A stretch of DNA of 64,000 nucleotides from Sternotherus odoratus (GCA_032164245.1 JAVMKO010000003.1:90953890-91017889), one strand, 5' to 3'. Shown: positions 24,099-37,397, numbered from the stretch's first letter. Program-made: numbers and translations. Notes: generated by a model from the letters alone, not told the origin.

Positions 24099-27000
24099 TT
24101 AGGTACCTACTCTCATTGAAAGCTAGTGAGAGTAAATCCTACTGCTGCATGCTTTCCTTTCTTTTCCATTTCATTGTATACATTCTCACACATTCAGGGA
24201 GGGAAGAAATTAATACAGAGGAATTATTACATTTAGTATTTTAAAATTAGATTTATTTATTAAAAATACATGAATTGGATGATGCTGGGTTTGGATTTTT
24301 TTAAAAATTGGTCATCTGTATTTACTTTATTGCATAGTTCTCAGTAAACTAGATTAGGTGGCTTCATCACAGTCCCTAGTGAAAGCATATTGCTTTAGAA
24401 AATAACAATGTTAGTACAGAATTCCAAGGAGCATATACCAAATGTATTGTGATCTCCATGTGTGATGGGTATTCTTAATGTGTTCTGAGCTTTTGAAGCT
24501 CTTCCTTCAAGTTCTTGTTTTATACACTAGTTGAAATGGTTAATTAAAGAATAATGGCACTGTTGAAGCACCCATTTCTGACCATTCATGAGTTTCCAAA
24601 AACTTTTATAAAATGTGTGTGATTGGCACATAGCTTCTAGTTCTCTTTAGTATTATTTTAGCAGCATGCCAAATACATATGTACCTGTATCAGAGAAGTG
24701 GGTTTTCCTCATTCTAATCTAATGGAAGGTAATTGCACTGTAGATATGATAATATTCTCCTTTCCCGGAAGCAGTCAAGTGTAGCTCAACTTGGCAAGCA
24801 TACTTTTCTGATGGTTCTCTGGTGAGCTGCTTTGCCATTGAATATTTTGCCCAAGGACTAATAGCAGGAATATAAAGTAGAGTATAAATGAAAGCTTTTA
24901 TAGCAAAGAGCCAGGGAGAATTGATTTAAATCATGATTTAAATAAGAAAGCAGGAAATCTTGATTTAAATACTGATTTTTAATCTTGTTTTGCATTTGAA
25001 CTTCTTAGTTATTTCCCTAAAGAAAAGTTGATTCTCTTTGGTTGGAAACCATTAAAACATGTTGATTTGCAACTAAATATAGTCTTTACACTAAATTTGG
25101 AACTACTTTTTTGCTAACCAGGAGGATGAATTGTCTATACATTTGTTTAAGCCATTATTTAACTTAATGTACATTTATTCAGAGTCTACATTATTACATT
25201 TTCAATTATTGGAAAATGGTGAATGATTCATTTTTATGTACTAGATTATTAATTTTTTACTTGTGATTTGTGTCAATGCATTTGGATGGAAATTGAAATT
25301 CAATTAAAAATTCACAGGAACAATGTCTTAAAATGGTTTTTTGATTAGTTGATAAAACTACATTAAGCTTACTGGATACAGAAGAAAAAAAGTAAGTTTA
25401 TCTAAACATATTTTTGTATTGAGAACTAGCAGATTCATTAAACAAAGAAATAGGTCTTGGTGAGTAGAACTGATTGTTTCTGGCTACCATATCTTTCAAG
25501 ATTTTAGAACTGGTAGATCTCAGCCTCTCACACATTTGTTATAAAATGGAAGTAGGAAAATCAGCTTTTCTGCCTTGTCAAATCCAAATTGGAAGCTGAT
25601 TGAATGAACTAGACATTGAACTGAATTAGCTGAAATAAAAACCAAGTTCTCTCTACGTCGGCAGATGAAGCTACTGCTGTCAAAAGCTGGCCTAGTATTT
25701 AAACTTTAATTCCAGGTGCTTAGTCTAATTTCAATCAGTTCAATGTTTTGACTTTCATTAAAATTTCAGAAGAAAACATGTACCACTGGAATATTGTTTA
25801 TCTCATTTCAATTATTGTAATACAATTTAGGCCTTAATATAGGTTGTCATGGGTCCAAATTCAATTTTCAATATTTTTATATTTAATGCATTTCATAACA
25901 TTAAAAAAAATCTATTAGTTTAAAAAAATTAAATTCATGTTGCAAAAAGCAGATATTACCCTTGATATTTAAATGGCAACTGTTAATATCTGACAACCAA
26001 CTTATTTATGTTTAAAATACCATGTCTTTATATTTTAACTGAGTCTTTGTTAAGAGCATAAGGCATTTGTTAAAATAAATTATTGCAACACTTCTAAAAT
26101 GCAGAGCCCACATTTTTTATTTAAAAGTAATTCATAACATTTAGTATGTGAGCATTTTCCAAAGGAGTCACATGCATCTCAGGATGAGCTACACCTTTCT
26201 AAAGAGGATTATGAAGAGTGGGCGTTAATAATTTCTGAAGTTCAGAAAGCAGACTCAAACATTTTAGTCTGCTAAATCTGAGAAAAAGATAGGCTTCCTG
26301 GGGCTGAAAACTCAGTGAGTCACATTTGGTGAGTCAGCTGTTCTTTAAAATATTCAAAAGTAGAACTGCCAATGCTTAGTTGTACAGTCTGAGAGTTAGC
26401 AAAGCAACCCGATTTTCTCTGTTTAAATAATGGTAGGAGTTTTTTAAAATTTACCATAATTCAATTCAATCGTGCTTAATTTCCTTAGTGGGCTGAGTTT
26501 CTCTGATTGCTGTAGCAGCTGTTATGTGACTGATTTGCCATAGAAACCTTACAATCCTCAATGAAACTGTTTTAAATATTTTTGAAAAGTTAATATTATG
26601 CATCCTGTATGATTCAGATAACATATTACTAATGTAGATAAGATTTGTGTGTATTCAGTGTTGTATCTGCTTTTGTTAATGACAAAATAAATTTTACAGA
26701 TTTTTACTCCTGTTAATTCTACAAAGCCAGTACAAACAGGAGATGCAGATTCTATTTCCTTGAAATGATGAACTCTGTAAAAAGTTCAAATTAGTTGTAG
26801 TTGTACCTGTACCAACTGCATTGAAGGCCAAAGGGTTTGTACAGGTGTAACTGAGGGCATAATCTGAAGACCCTGAGGGCATAATCTGAAGACCCTGAGG
26901 GCATAATCTGAAGACCCTGGGTTTGCATAGGTTCACAGAAGGCTTAATTTAGCCCGTAATACCTTTTATTGCAAGTGCTAATGGTTGACGTGTAAAGACT

Positions 27001-28500
27001 CTGACATTGTTTCTGAGACCAAGATGAGTTTTCCAGAGTAATGGGGAAAAAGGTTTCTTATTAAATTGAGAACATGTGATCTGGAAATCATTGCAACTAA
27101 ACATGGAATCATGTTAGTTTTAGAGTAACTTTTCAAACTTCAGACAAACTTTAAAGATTTGGTTCTGTTTTGTAAGTGTAGATCTGACTTAACTGTTACC
27201 AGACCATGCTAAAGTTTTAGTTTAGCTTGAACCATGCCTTAGCTGTATCAGTGTGGAGGGATGTCGTATTAGTAGTTTGAGGTAATCCCTTGTTGGACCA
27301 GATAGGGGAATGTTAGATGTACTGAGAACTTCAGTGTCATATGGGCAAGGACTTTAAGCTCTGCCAAAACCATAGCAGATGCCTGCTGAGTATGATTAGA
27401 AGTGACAGTTACAAATCACAACTTTATTTCTTCCCTCCAAATTGATCCAGAACATTTTAAATCTGCTTAATTCAAAAGCAGTGAATGTAAGGGTTATGAT
27501 TAATTATAATTAATAAAAAAAGATTTGACTGTGTCTATTGTTTGGGTTATAGATCACTACCGTTTTTGTTTGTGTGCCTCACCTATTGCAAAAATGCTTA
27601 CAAATCATATTCTGTGATTGTTTTTATAATTATTAGAATTATTTAGGATTCTAAGTCTCCATAGAAATGTGTTCAGGAACAATGAAAATAGTATTTTTTT
27701 AAATACTATTAGAACACAACTTTGCCATTTAATAGCACTATATAAAATATTAAAATCCAGCTAGTTTTTTAATACCATTAAGGCTCTAGAACATGAGTTA
27801 CTGGACATGGCAAATGTTTTTTATATAATTTTAAAAAGTTAATTTAAAAAATCTAATTTCAAGAGCTGCCAAATTAGGCCTTCATTTGTTTCAGCTTTGT
27901 ATCTCATAAAATGAGAAAGATCAACCCTAACAGAAGTACTTAGGCATCAAAAAGTTACAAAACAAAATTTTAGCAGTAAAGATTCTAACAAGTTACAGTG
28001 AAGTCTGACCATCTATCAAAGTGCTTGCCATTGCCATTTCAAGAGAGTAGTAACAGACTATACATATCATGAAAAGCTAAATTTTGTATTTGGAATAATA
28101 AAATTAATCTGCTTAGGAAAGGGTGAAATACTGAGAGATGGGATATGTATAGCGTAAGTGTATGTAATTAAATACTGTTACTGGTGCTGCACTGAAATTA
28201 ACACACACACTGAAGATGGTAAGTAATGTAAATTAGTGTGTCTGGGAATTTGCAATACCAGAGGTCTGTGATCAGCAGTAGCTGCCTGTTGGTTTCCAGA
28301 TGATAGAATTTTTAAAATCTGTAAATCCCTATAAGCAGTTTGACAGACTTCCTATTTCTCTGTCATTCTGCTGGAGTTACAGTTAGTGGAGGCACACAAG
28401 TAAATTTCTCCTTGGTCTGTTGCATTCCATAAGTGATCTTCAGCTTTGGAATCCCCACTGCCACCTAGGTGTTCCCCTTAACCTTAAATAGCCAAAGACT
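24099..28500. other. TAB3 intron, AT-rich, possible old repeat
   Basis: No gene. GATTTAAATCATGATTTAAA at about 24922 and repeated TTGATTTAAAT motifs suggest a reptile interspersed repeat over roughly 24.9-25.7 kb, which I cannot name. The remainder is unremarkable. Confidence 0.4.
26851..26916 (+). repeat. 22-bp unit, three perfect tandem copies
   Basis: CTGAGGGCATAATCTGAAGA plus CC is repeated exactly three times, followed by a partial CTGGG. Perfect identity implies recent expansion. Confidence 0.9.
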
Positions 28501-28504
28501 GTTG

Positions 28505-29386
28505 ATAATGGTATGAAGATTTCAGAATTTGTGGATGACACCAAATCAGGAAGGGTTACAAGCACTTTGGAGAACAGGATTAGAAACCAAAATGACGATG
28601 ACAAATTGGAGACTGTCTGAAATCAATAAGATGAAATTCAATAAAGGTAAGGGCAAAGTAGTACATTTAGGAAAGAAAAATCAAATGCACTAATACAAAA
28701 TAGGGAATTAACTTGCCAGGCAGTAGTACTGCAGAAAAGGATCTGGGGGAGAGAGGTATAGTGGATTACAAATTGAATATGAGCCAACAATGTGATGCAG
28801 TTGCAAAAAAGACAGATATAATTCTTGGATATGTTGACCAGAGTGCTGTATGTAAGACACAGGAGGTAATCATTCCACTGTACTAGTCATTGGTGAGACC
28901 TCAGCTGGAGTTTTGTCTAGTTTTTGGTGCCACACTTACATAAAAGGTGTGGGGAAATAGGAGAGTCCACAGGAGAGCAACAAAAATAAGATTTAGAAAA
29001 GCTGACCTGTGAGGAAAAGATGAAACAACTGGGCATGTGTAATTTTGAGAAAAGAAGACTGAGGGGTGACCTGGTAAGTCTTAAACATGTTAAGGGCTAT
29101 TATAAAGAGAATTGTGATCAATTATTCTCCATGTCCCGTGTAGGACAGGAAGTAATGGGCTTACTCTGCAGCAAGAAAATTTGGGTTCGATATTAGGAAA
29201 AGCTTCCTAACTGTAAGTATAGTTAAGTATGGAATAGGGAGACTGTGGAATCCCCATCAGTGGAGGCTTTAAAAATAGGTTAGACAGGCACCTGTCAGGG
29301 ATAGTCTAGGCTTACTAAGTACTTCCTCAGTGCAGGGGGATGGACTAGATGACCTCTCAAGGTTCCTTCCAGCCCTTTGCTTCATT
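28505..29386 (+). mobile_element. CR1 LINE, 3' portion, degenerate
   Basis: Characteristic CR1 RT-to-tail sequence in order: TTTGTGGATGACACCAAATC, GAGACCTCAGCTGGAGT, AGGAGAGCAACAAAAAT, ACTGAGGGGTGACCTGGT, AGGAAAAGCTTCCTAACTGT, GTGGAATCCCCATCAGTGGA, GGGGATGGACTAGATGACCT and CCTTCCAGCCC. Reading frames are broken throughout. It lies in the last large TAB3 intron in the same orientation as the gene. Confidence 0.9.
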
Positions 29387-29767
29387 GGGTCTGAACTTCA
29401 GGGCATACTTCAAGGCCTATCTTTTTACATAGACTTTTGAAGAGAGTGATAAAGTAAAGAGCTGTATTTGTGAACGTGCAGAGTATTGTTTTTGATATTT
29501 CTAGCTGTTCATTTTGTGTTTTGGGGAAAGCTGCTGATCTTTTCTACTGTCATTTGTTCATGGTCAGATTTTTAAATCCTGCTTCAGAGCTCCCTAGAAA
29601 CCAGACCATTCCCTTTTTTCATGTTGTAAATGTAAATAAATATTAGACTTTCTTGTGACTTTATATAAATAACCTCTTTCTCTCTGTGTACCTTCCCCTT
29701 GCTGACTAATTTTAATCTGCTAAAACTGCAGTATTCAATAGATTTAGGAAGGCGCTAGATGGAGAAC

Positions 29768-29952
29768 AAAAAAGTGGTTGCAAAGTCCTGTGGCACCTTA
29801 AAGACTAACTATAAAGTGACGAAGTGGGTATTAGCTCACGAAAGCTCATGCTTCAAAACTTTATAGTTAGTCTTTAAGGTGCCACAGGACTTTGTTACCT
29901 CTGCTATTCCAGACTAACACGGCTACCTCTCTGATTCTTAAAAAAGTGGTTG
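29768..29952. mobile_element. Penelope-like fold-back insertion, 13-bp target duplication
   Basis: Identical 13-mers AAAAAAGTGGTTG (29768-29780 and 29940-29952) flank a 159-bp insert. Perfect 36-bp inverted arms (29782-29817 and 29858-29893) carry GTCCTGTGGCACCTTAAAGA; the centre has GAAGTGGGTATTAGCTCACG. The single-copy right part contains CAGACTAACACGGCTACCTC, as in the 8.3-kb copy. It lies 200 bp upstream of the terminal TAB3 exon. Confidence 0.75.
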
Positions 29953-30155
29953 TGAGACTTAACTTTTGATGTGATTGGCTAAGCTATATATAGGCAGCAG
30001 GTAGAGGGAGGCAGGAGAGAGATCTGTTACTTACAACACTTAGCAAGTTTTCACAGGTACAAGGTCACTTTGCTAGTTACCCAAAACTCAGCTCAAAATT
30101 CTGTCCATCCTTGCTGTTCTTGTTTATTAATTGTTTTTCTTTTCCACACCTACAG

Positions 30156-30301
30156 ATCAAAGGTCCATTGTCAAAACACCAAAGACTGTTCCAGACACAG
30201 ACGAAGATGAGGGAGCTCAGTGGAATTGTACTGCCTGTACTTTTTTAAATCATCCAGCCTTAAACCGTTGTGAACAATGTGAAATGCCCAGGCATTTCTA
30301 A
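30156..30301 (+). CDS. TAB3: TAB3 terminal coding exon with NZF zinc finger
   Basis: This last coding exon follows a CCTACAG acceptor, completes a split Asp codon and ends at TAA (30299-30301). It encodes an acidic linker (DTDEDEGAQ) and the Npl4-type zinc finger: W-x-C-x2-C ([13 protein letters not shown]) followed by C-x2-C ([11 protein letters not shown]). In TAB2/TAB3 the NZF binds K63-linked ubiquitin through the Thr-Phe pair (the TF of CTF), which is present. The residue before RCEQC is Asn, as in TAB2, where human TAB3 has Ile. The intron before this exon is 7.9 kb and repeat-filled. With the upstream exons the visible product is about 664 residues, consistent with the ~710-residue family length once the missing N-terminus is added. 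Confidence 0.97.
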
Positions 30302-32105
30302 GACAACAGGCCCATTATCTTTTGTAAAACCATAACCTACAATGGACTGTTCTGTCATTGGGGAAAAAATCATTTATGCATAGGATTTTGTAAAATCGAA
30401 GGTTTGATAAGATGGTGTTTTGCTAATGTTAAATGTCAGCCCACAGAGCTAATAATACCTCAGTGTTGTGTCCAAGGCAGTTGAAATTCATCAGCTGAAA
30501 GGTAATCTGCAGAAAGACTTGGTTGCCAGCTGCCTAAACCATGTACAGTATTACCAATATCCCAATAAGATAATTCTCATGGTGTTCAGTGCTTGGGTGT
30601 TCCCCATCCCCCAATGTCACTACTGAATTTTGACAGGGGAAAGGAATAGAATGATAGCTTTTTTGTTTTCAAAGCTTTCAGTGAAAACACTACAAATGCA
30701 GAGGAAATTAAAAGGAACAAGGTTTAACTATTTAAACTGTTTGCTGCCACAGTGACCATGAATAGGGGAAGAACTTCACAAATCAGTGGTACTCTTTGCC
30801 TTGTCTTCCCTGAAAACATCTCTGCTCTGTGAAGCCAGAATCTATACAATCACCTCTAAAGATGAAAAGGAAAAACTGCATGCTTTGTCTGTACAATACA
30901 CAGTGAAATACCCCAAGGCTTTTCCTACTGTACATAGCTCTAGAGCCTGCTTTAAGTGATTTCTTTTCTTCACCTTTATTATTTTCTTGTACTTCTGTAT
31001 GTATAGTGTAATACTCTTTTTTTGTTAACTTTCTTTTTTCCCCTTAAGTGATTAAGCGCGATCATGTCCCTTTTTAAAGCTTTTATCTGAGAGAAGCAAT
31101 GCCTTAAAATAAGAGCATTAATGGTAAGAAACTATGCACAAAATAGCTTTCCTCTGCTCATTCTGTACATTGCTCTTGTAAATGCTGATGATCTGTGAAG
31201 ACCTGCAGATGCAGCTTGGTAAAAATGCAGGAAACGTTGGAAGAGTTATACATATAGTTCACTCTGTACACTGAGATTTACGGTGGGTGACACAAGATGA
31301 TGTTTTGTCTGGCACAAGGAAACAAACTAAAACTTTCAACCCACCAACAGACTAGCATCCAATTTAAGCTCGCTTCATCTGCTGGGTATTTTGCAGACTC
31401 CTGAAGAGATATTTATCGGGGAAGTACAGTACCAAAATCAACAGCAGCAGCATACAGCTTTGTTGAGAGAACTTTAAATACTTTCCTGTTTTGGCAGCCA
31501 GTTTCTAAACCTGACTTGGTGGTGATGTCTTATATTTATAGAAAACAAGGATAGCAATATTTAGGACAACTGAAATAAAGGCTGGAAAAGAGAAATCAAG
31601 CAGACTTGAACACTGAAGCAACCTCAGCATCTCTTTATTTTGATAATTGTTTTTAAAGGAAAATATTCAGGTGATCAGGAATGTATGTAACTGAAGTCAA
31701 GAAAATGAAATTATATTACAGTACATATGAAAAAGACAGCATGTAAATAATAATGTAGCAGCACTAAGTGAGGCTGGAGGGACTGCTAAAAATGTAGCAA
31801 AAGGCAAGAGATAAAGTATACTGTCACCCACTGTAAACATTTGCCAGTGGACATTTTTAAATAGGAATTTTACAAGTGATCTATGTGAATGCACAAAGGC
31901 CTTTTGTTTTGAAGGCTTCGCATTTATGTGGGAAGAAAATGACAACCCCAGGTAATTAGGCAGTAGACCCAATGCACTTGCATTCAATGCATTTTGTTTA
32001 TAAAATTGAGGCCTTGTTTTTCAGCTTCATCTGCAGTTCTATGTGAAGATTGACAAATCAGTTTTTACCTGTTTTATTAATAAAACCTAATTTGGATATC
32101 TTGAG
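30302..32105 (+). other. TAB3: TAB3 3' untranslated region (probable extent)
   Basis: No repeat is obvious from the stop codon to about 32.1 kb, as expected of a conserved 3'UTR. AATAAA occurs at 31574-31579, 32079-32084, 32253-32258 and 33530-33535. The second has the best downstream G/T-rich stretch (TTGATGGTTTTGTG) and is my preferred end. The last would give a 3.2-kb UTR but would carry a Tigger-like repeat (32768-33105) within it. The choice of site is inference. Confidence 0.5.
32079..32084 (+). terminator. Candidate TAB3 poly(A) signal
   Basis: Canonical AATAAA, 1.78 kb past the TAB3 stop, followed after about 15-35 bases by a G/T-rich stretch suited to cleavage-factor binding. Alternatives are at 31574, 32253 and 33530. 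Confidence 0.45.
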
Positions 32106-32589
32106 TTGATGGTTTTGTGATTTAGCTGGGTAAACTGTCTTTGTAACAGATAAGTTATTTATAAAAATTAAAAAAAATTATATTCTAATGTTTTGCTTTT
32201 GTGATTTGTTTGCTTTTTCAATCTCGTGGAGTAACAGTTTAGCCAACTGAGCAATAAATAGCTAAATACAGCTTTAAAATATGTTGATTTGCTATGGCCA
32301 AAGATTTAATTGACCCGTTTTTATGGCATCTTTTGTCATCATGTATCTTTCCCATGGCTTATTTCTGTTACTTACTAGTTAAATGTATACCGGGCTTGTT
32401 TTGTTCCAAAAGAGTGCATCCACAAAATTATGTCCTGACTATAGAATTACTTCCTGCTCCAGAAAGTAGTAAATCTGCTTTCAGTCAGGGGTGACGTACC
32501 TAATCAAGGGCTGTCTTACCCACAGGTTTTGTGTTGCTATAATTATATTAGTTCTCAAGAAGCAGACATAGTTAAAGTACACCCTCTTC

Positions 32590-33190
32590 TGTGGACACAG
32601 TTATATTGGTACTGTGTGAAGGTGCTTATATTGGGATAGCGTATTGTATAGAGAGCATCTTTATACCAATATAACTGTACCACGGGATTATACAATATTA
32701 AAGGTGCTTATATCAGTAAATTTACAGAAATAAGTTATATTGATATAAGCACCATTATATCTATGTACAGTAGAACCTCAGTTACGAACATCTCGGGAAT
32801 GGAGGTTGTTCTTTCAAAAGTTTACAACTGAACATTGACTTACTGTTGTACAGCTTTGAAACTTGACAATGCAGTAGAAAAATGCTGCTTTTAACCATCT
32901 TAATTTAAATGAAACAAGCACAGGCAGTTTCCTTATCTTGTCAAACCTTTTTTTAAACTTTCCCTTTGTATTTTTAGTAGTTTAACACAGTACTGTATTG
33001 TATTTATTTGTTTGTTTATTTTTGTGTCTGCTGCTACCAAATAGCTTACTTCTGGTTCCAAATGAGTGTTTAGTGGACCGGTCAGTTTGTAACTCTGGTG
33101 TGACTGCTTCCACACAAAGGGTTGTACTGCTCTAACTATATTGGTTTAGAAACCAATATACTGGTACAAAAACTGTAGACCAGCACCAAG
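32590..33190. mobile_element. hAT-like MITE remnant split by a Tigger insert (tentative)
   Basis: TATACCAATATAACTGTACC (32662 on), TTATATTGATATAAGCACC (about 32735) and ATTGGTTTAGAAACCAATAT (33141) form inverted AT-rich motifs on both sides of the 32768-33105 insert. The original boundaries are not clear. Confidence 0.35.
32768..33105 (+). mobile_element. Tigger/pogo-type MITE
   Basis: TA followed by CAGTAGAACCTCAGTTACGA opens the element; near its right end is GGTCAGTTTGTAACTCTGGT. Interior TTTACAACTGAACATTGACT and AATGCTGCTTTTAACCATCT match a well-known amniote Tigger-derived repeat. No coding capacity. Confidence 0.7.
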
Positions 33191-35342
33191 ACAGGCAGGT
33201 AGGCTACAGCATGTTCATTCGGTGACTCTTAATTGCTTTCCTGGTAATGTTATGTGGGTGGGAGAGGGTGAAGAAGCTTTTGTAATTCCAAACAAGGTCA
33301 ACCACATACTTGTTACTGGATTAAAATTAACATATATAATGGTGCATGTAAAATTTTAATATTTATGGACTCTGCTATTGTGCAGTATAATAGCTGGGGG
33401 AGTCTTTACTTCTCAATTACAGTATAAAATGTACTGTCTTTTGCTTTTAACGTAATTTCATTTTATTTTCATCACAATAGTTTGAACGCTTGTCACTAAC
33501 TTATTTTCCTTTGTGCTTGTAATTTGAACAATAAAAGGCATCCTCTTATGAGCTAAACGTAGAAATTTTGGAGAAAATTTAAAAATTCAGACTAAGACTG
33601 GCATTTTTAATCTGATTATCTAAAGCAAGAGAATTTACATGGAGAGGAGTTTCCTGGGGGAAAAAAAATTCAGCTTGAAATGATGTAGTGAAACGTAATG
33701 ATGACAGTATAGGCTTCACTTTTTTATTCTAGAAATGGAAACACTTTCACTAATGAGATCAAGCTGATTGGATTCTGTGACAGTTAGCTGGTGTTATAGG
33801 CAGCAGTCTTATGCTGACCAATATTGTCATTGTTTTCTTGAGTTCCACCATCTGTCAGTGTACCTATTGTCTTGTATTTAGATTGTAAGCTCTTTGAGGC
33901 AGGAGACTGGGGGTTTTGTTCTGTGTTTAGACAACCGCTAGCACAATGGAATTATAATCTATTACTTGGGCTCCTAGATGCTACCATAAAACAATCTCTT
34001 CAGCAATAATAATGCTTTGCTGTTAGGTCTTTTAAGGAGAAATGTCAATCTTTAGATGACATTTAAACATATCTTGCTAAAACTATTCCTAACACAGTTT
34101 GGCCAACCAGCGTTCATAGGTTCACATTGTAGTAAAATTGCCTTTATCAAAATTGTTTTAGAACATGTTTAAAAACACCTGTCCCTGCTAGCTAATGAAA
34201 CATTAGAAACTTTCAGCTAAAATCATATTTGAAGTATTGCTGTACTCTTTAAAAATGGTGCCATCTTATTCAAGTATTTAATTGATCTATCCCCTGAATG
34301 TATTCAAGGCTACATCTGCTTACTGATAAAATAAGAATTTACTGTTTTTTTTAACTCTGCTTAGCCCTTCTGATCCTATAAAGCACTGGTATAAGAATGT
34401 AACAAGTAATATTTTCAGTAGCTAATCTTGGGACAGTGAAACAGGAAGCAAAAGAAATGACATTGCCAGTTTTCTTTTATTCAACAGACTCTAAAATCTA
34501 CCTCTGCAGTAATATCCAATTTCTTTTGGATCCTTTAAAGTTTGCATTGTGGTTGTATTGTGGCTTACTACTACAAAGTATGGACTCTTACCTTACATGC
34601 ATACAGTTTGATTAATGTGTGTGTACTTTTATCATTTTTATTTTCTTCTTTAAGGAGATAAAGGAATTTCACTGCTGAATTTTCCTTTTCCCCTTAAAAT
34701 ACAAGCACATAACCTGAACCATTTGACTCGCTAATGTTAAACTTTATAACCTGTGTATATAAATAAGTTATCACTAGACATTGAGTAGTATGATTTTATT
34801 CCTGCTGTAGCTTTCCATCAGAGGATCTCTAAGCAATTTACAAAAAACAACGAATTAAACTTAACCATGCTTCTCAGTGGTGAGCCGTGATCATATTTAG
34901 TTTCTTGTTTGAGAGAGACTAGTAAATGTATTAAATATCTATAAAACTGGTGAAACTTTTCAAAATGTAATAAACTTTTAAGTGCAGTTATTTTACTGGT
35001 GGGATGGCTGAGGGGGAGAGGTGATTTGGCCAAGATCACACTTCTGTGGAAGAATCAGGAATAGATTCCAGCACCCTATTAGTCTTTTGTGTATTAGTCA
35101 CAACACTATTCTTCCAATGTTTCCAGTCTCCTGAGTAAATTTTCCCAGTTACCCGGTGATATGGTATGTTCATTTGTGCAGCAACCCAGGAAAAAGGTAC
35201 TGTTCTGAGTCTGTATCTACAATCTGAACCTAATGACAGATTAGGTTTAAAGTTTTTATTTGAATTGGTATTCTTGCCTTTTTATATTTAGTTTCTTTAT
35301 TTGAGCTAAGAACCATTTTCATGATTCTCAGTTATCGTAGAT
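33106..35342. other. Region downstream of TAB3, old MIR/L2-like pieces, no gene
   Basis: GATTGTAAGCTCTTTGAGGC ... CGCTAGCACAATGG (33881-33975) is an L2/MIR-type 3' tail on the + strand. AGGTGATTTGGCCAAGATCA (about 35018) with GAATCAGGAATAGATTCCAG is a MIR-like piece on the minus strand. No convincing exon. Confidence 0.5.
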
Positions 35343-36026
35343 CAGTGGTTCCCAAGCTGGGGTTTGTGAAATGTTACAGGGGAGGTTCTTGGGGGAAAAA
35401 ATTCCCTAATCACTGCCAGAGCGCTCCCTAAGGATGCCGGGCGGCACAGGGCTAGCAGTCGGAGCTCCTGGACTTCCAAGGACTAAGCAGATCAAAGCAA
35501 GCATATCTATCACTGAGGAAATTTAAACTTCAAGACATCTTATAAGAAATGGAAAGGGAGGTGGATATTTTTTGCTGTTTTTTAAATTAAATAGCCAACT
35601 AATATTGTTTTTAAATTATTATGAACAAGTTTAAGCTTTGTTGTAACGTGTTGTTTGCCTAGACTGCTCGAGACTTGAGTGCTTATGTAGGAGGAACTCT
35701 TTGAGTTGGCTTCTTGCTGTTTCACAACTGATACTCCTTTATGAAACATAGGAGCCTTGTTTTATAACAGGCTTATTCAAAGTGATACAAGCTATGACAG
35801 TGAGATCTTGGAAGAGTGTTGCTCTTCAATAATACTATAATGAAAGATAACTGTGTAATAAGCATGTTGTAAAAATAAATTTTATACTTCCAAGATCACT
35901 GCTTTTATCATTTATACTCAGGTAAAGGAGAAATTCCCTGGAAATATTCATTTTTAGGAGGGGGTTCGCAAGACTTGACATTTTAGTGAAAGGGATTCAC
36001 TGGTTGTTAAAGTTTGGGAGCCTCTG
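35343..36026 (+). mobile_element. hAT-type non-autonomous element
   Basis: CAGTGGTTCCCAAGCTGGGG (35343) and AAAGTTTGGGAGCCTCTG (36009-36026) are inverted termini of the CAGTGGTTCCCAAAC hAT type. The 684-bp interior has no transposase reading frame. Confidence 0.65.
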
Positions 36027-36762
36027 CTCTAGGTGGATCGGATATAATGAAGCTATCCAGAGAAAATACAATGCCCATTCCAAAGCAAATGTGATGAGCA
36101 GTACTGTTTTTCTTGAATGGCATTCCTCCATTTTCTGTGTGGGTTTAGGAGACTGGAATGTAAAGGAGGAAAAAATAGCTTCACTAAGTGTAATTGTGGA
36201 TACTAAAAAAATCATAATGCAACAGTCAATTTTCTATGCGATTTTTCTTCACGATTTTTTACAAATGGCTATTCTATACCTTTTACTGACTATTCAGTGT
36301 TCTACAATAAGGGCAGGTCCCCACTACGACTTAACGTCGACTTTAGCGACGTTAAGTCAACATAAACCTGTACCCGTCCTCACACGGACGCCATTTGCGT
36401 CTATTTAAAGGGCCCTCAAAATCTACTTTTGTACTCCTCCCTAATGAGAGGAGTAGCGCTGAAATCGACCTCTCTAGGTCGATTGTGGACTAGTGAGGAC
36501 GCATGGGACGTTATTGGCCTCCGGCGGCTGTCCCACAATGCTCCACTGTGACCGCTCTGGACTGCCTCACTGCTCCACTGTGACCACTCTGGACAGCACT
36601 CTCAACTCGCTGCTCTGGCCAGGTAGACAGGAAAAGACCCGGGAACATTTGAATAGCATTTCCTGTTTGGTCAGCGTGGCCAGCTCACCTGCACAGCTCA
36701 GTCGCCATTCAGAGAAATCAGCAGCACAAGCAGCTATGTAGACCTCAGCATCACAAGACTCC

Positions 36763-37288
36763 ATGCAGAGCTCAGCTGCCTTGGAGACCAGCCAGAGGAA
36801 AAGACATCCAGCATGGTCCAATAATGAGGTGTTGGATCTCATCGCTATCTGGGGAGAGGATTCCGTGATGTTGGAACTACGCAACAACAAACGGAATGCC
36901 AACACGTTCACCAGGGTCTCCAAGGCCATGCTGGAAAGGGGCCACAACAGGGACGCCACACAGTGCCGCGTAAAAATTAAGGAGCTCAGGCAAGCGTTCC
37001 AGAAAGCCAAGGAGGCAAACGGACGATCAGGGGGCACGCCGCGGACATGCTGGTTCTACAATGAACTAAATCAGATAATGGGGGGTGCCCCCACCACCAT
37101 CGCACCGATCTGCGTGGACTCCACCGATGGGATAATCGTCAGGGCCGAGAACAATTCAGATGAGGACGATGAGGAGGAGGAGGGAAATATCACGGAGTAG
37201 CAAGAGGCCAGCGGAGAAACCGTGTTAGCAGACAGCCAGGAGCTGTTTATCACCCTGCAGCCAGCACCCTCCCAAGCCTCCCAGGGGG
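36763..37288 (+). pseudogene. Harbinger SANT/Myb-like protein, exon 1
   Basis: In PIF/Harbinger elements this protein binds the transposon ends and the transposase and helps its nuclear import. The start at 36763 gives a SANT/Myb-like trihelix domain from about residue 10 to 95: RKRHPAWSNNEVLDLIAIWG, then QCRVKIKELRQAFQKAKEAN and CWFYNELNQIMGG. The three spaced Trp/aromatic positions of SANT folds are visible. An acidic run (SDEDDEEEEG) follows. TAG at 37198-37200 stops the frame, but the same frame stays open beyond it to a GTAAGT donor at 37289. So the TAG looks like a point nonsense mutation in an exon that continued to 37288 (phase 1). Confidence 0.75.
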
Positions 37289-37397
37289 GTAAGTGTTTTT
37301 TTCTAAGGGATTACATGACTCATGATTTTTAAAGGAAGCATTTATTAATGATTAACTTGCCCTAAGGACTTAACGTGCTTTCATTGCTGGTCAGTTT

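Noticed and set aside
35986..36408. 140-codon frame crossing a hAT end and the Harbinger end
   Set aside because: It spans the boundaries of two transposons, so it cannot be a conserved gene.
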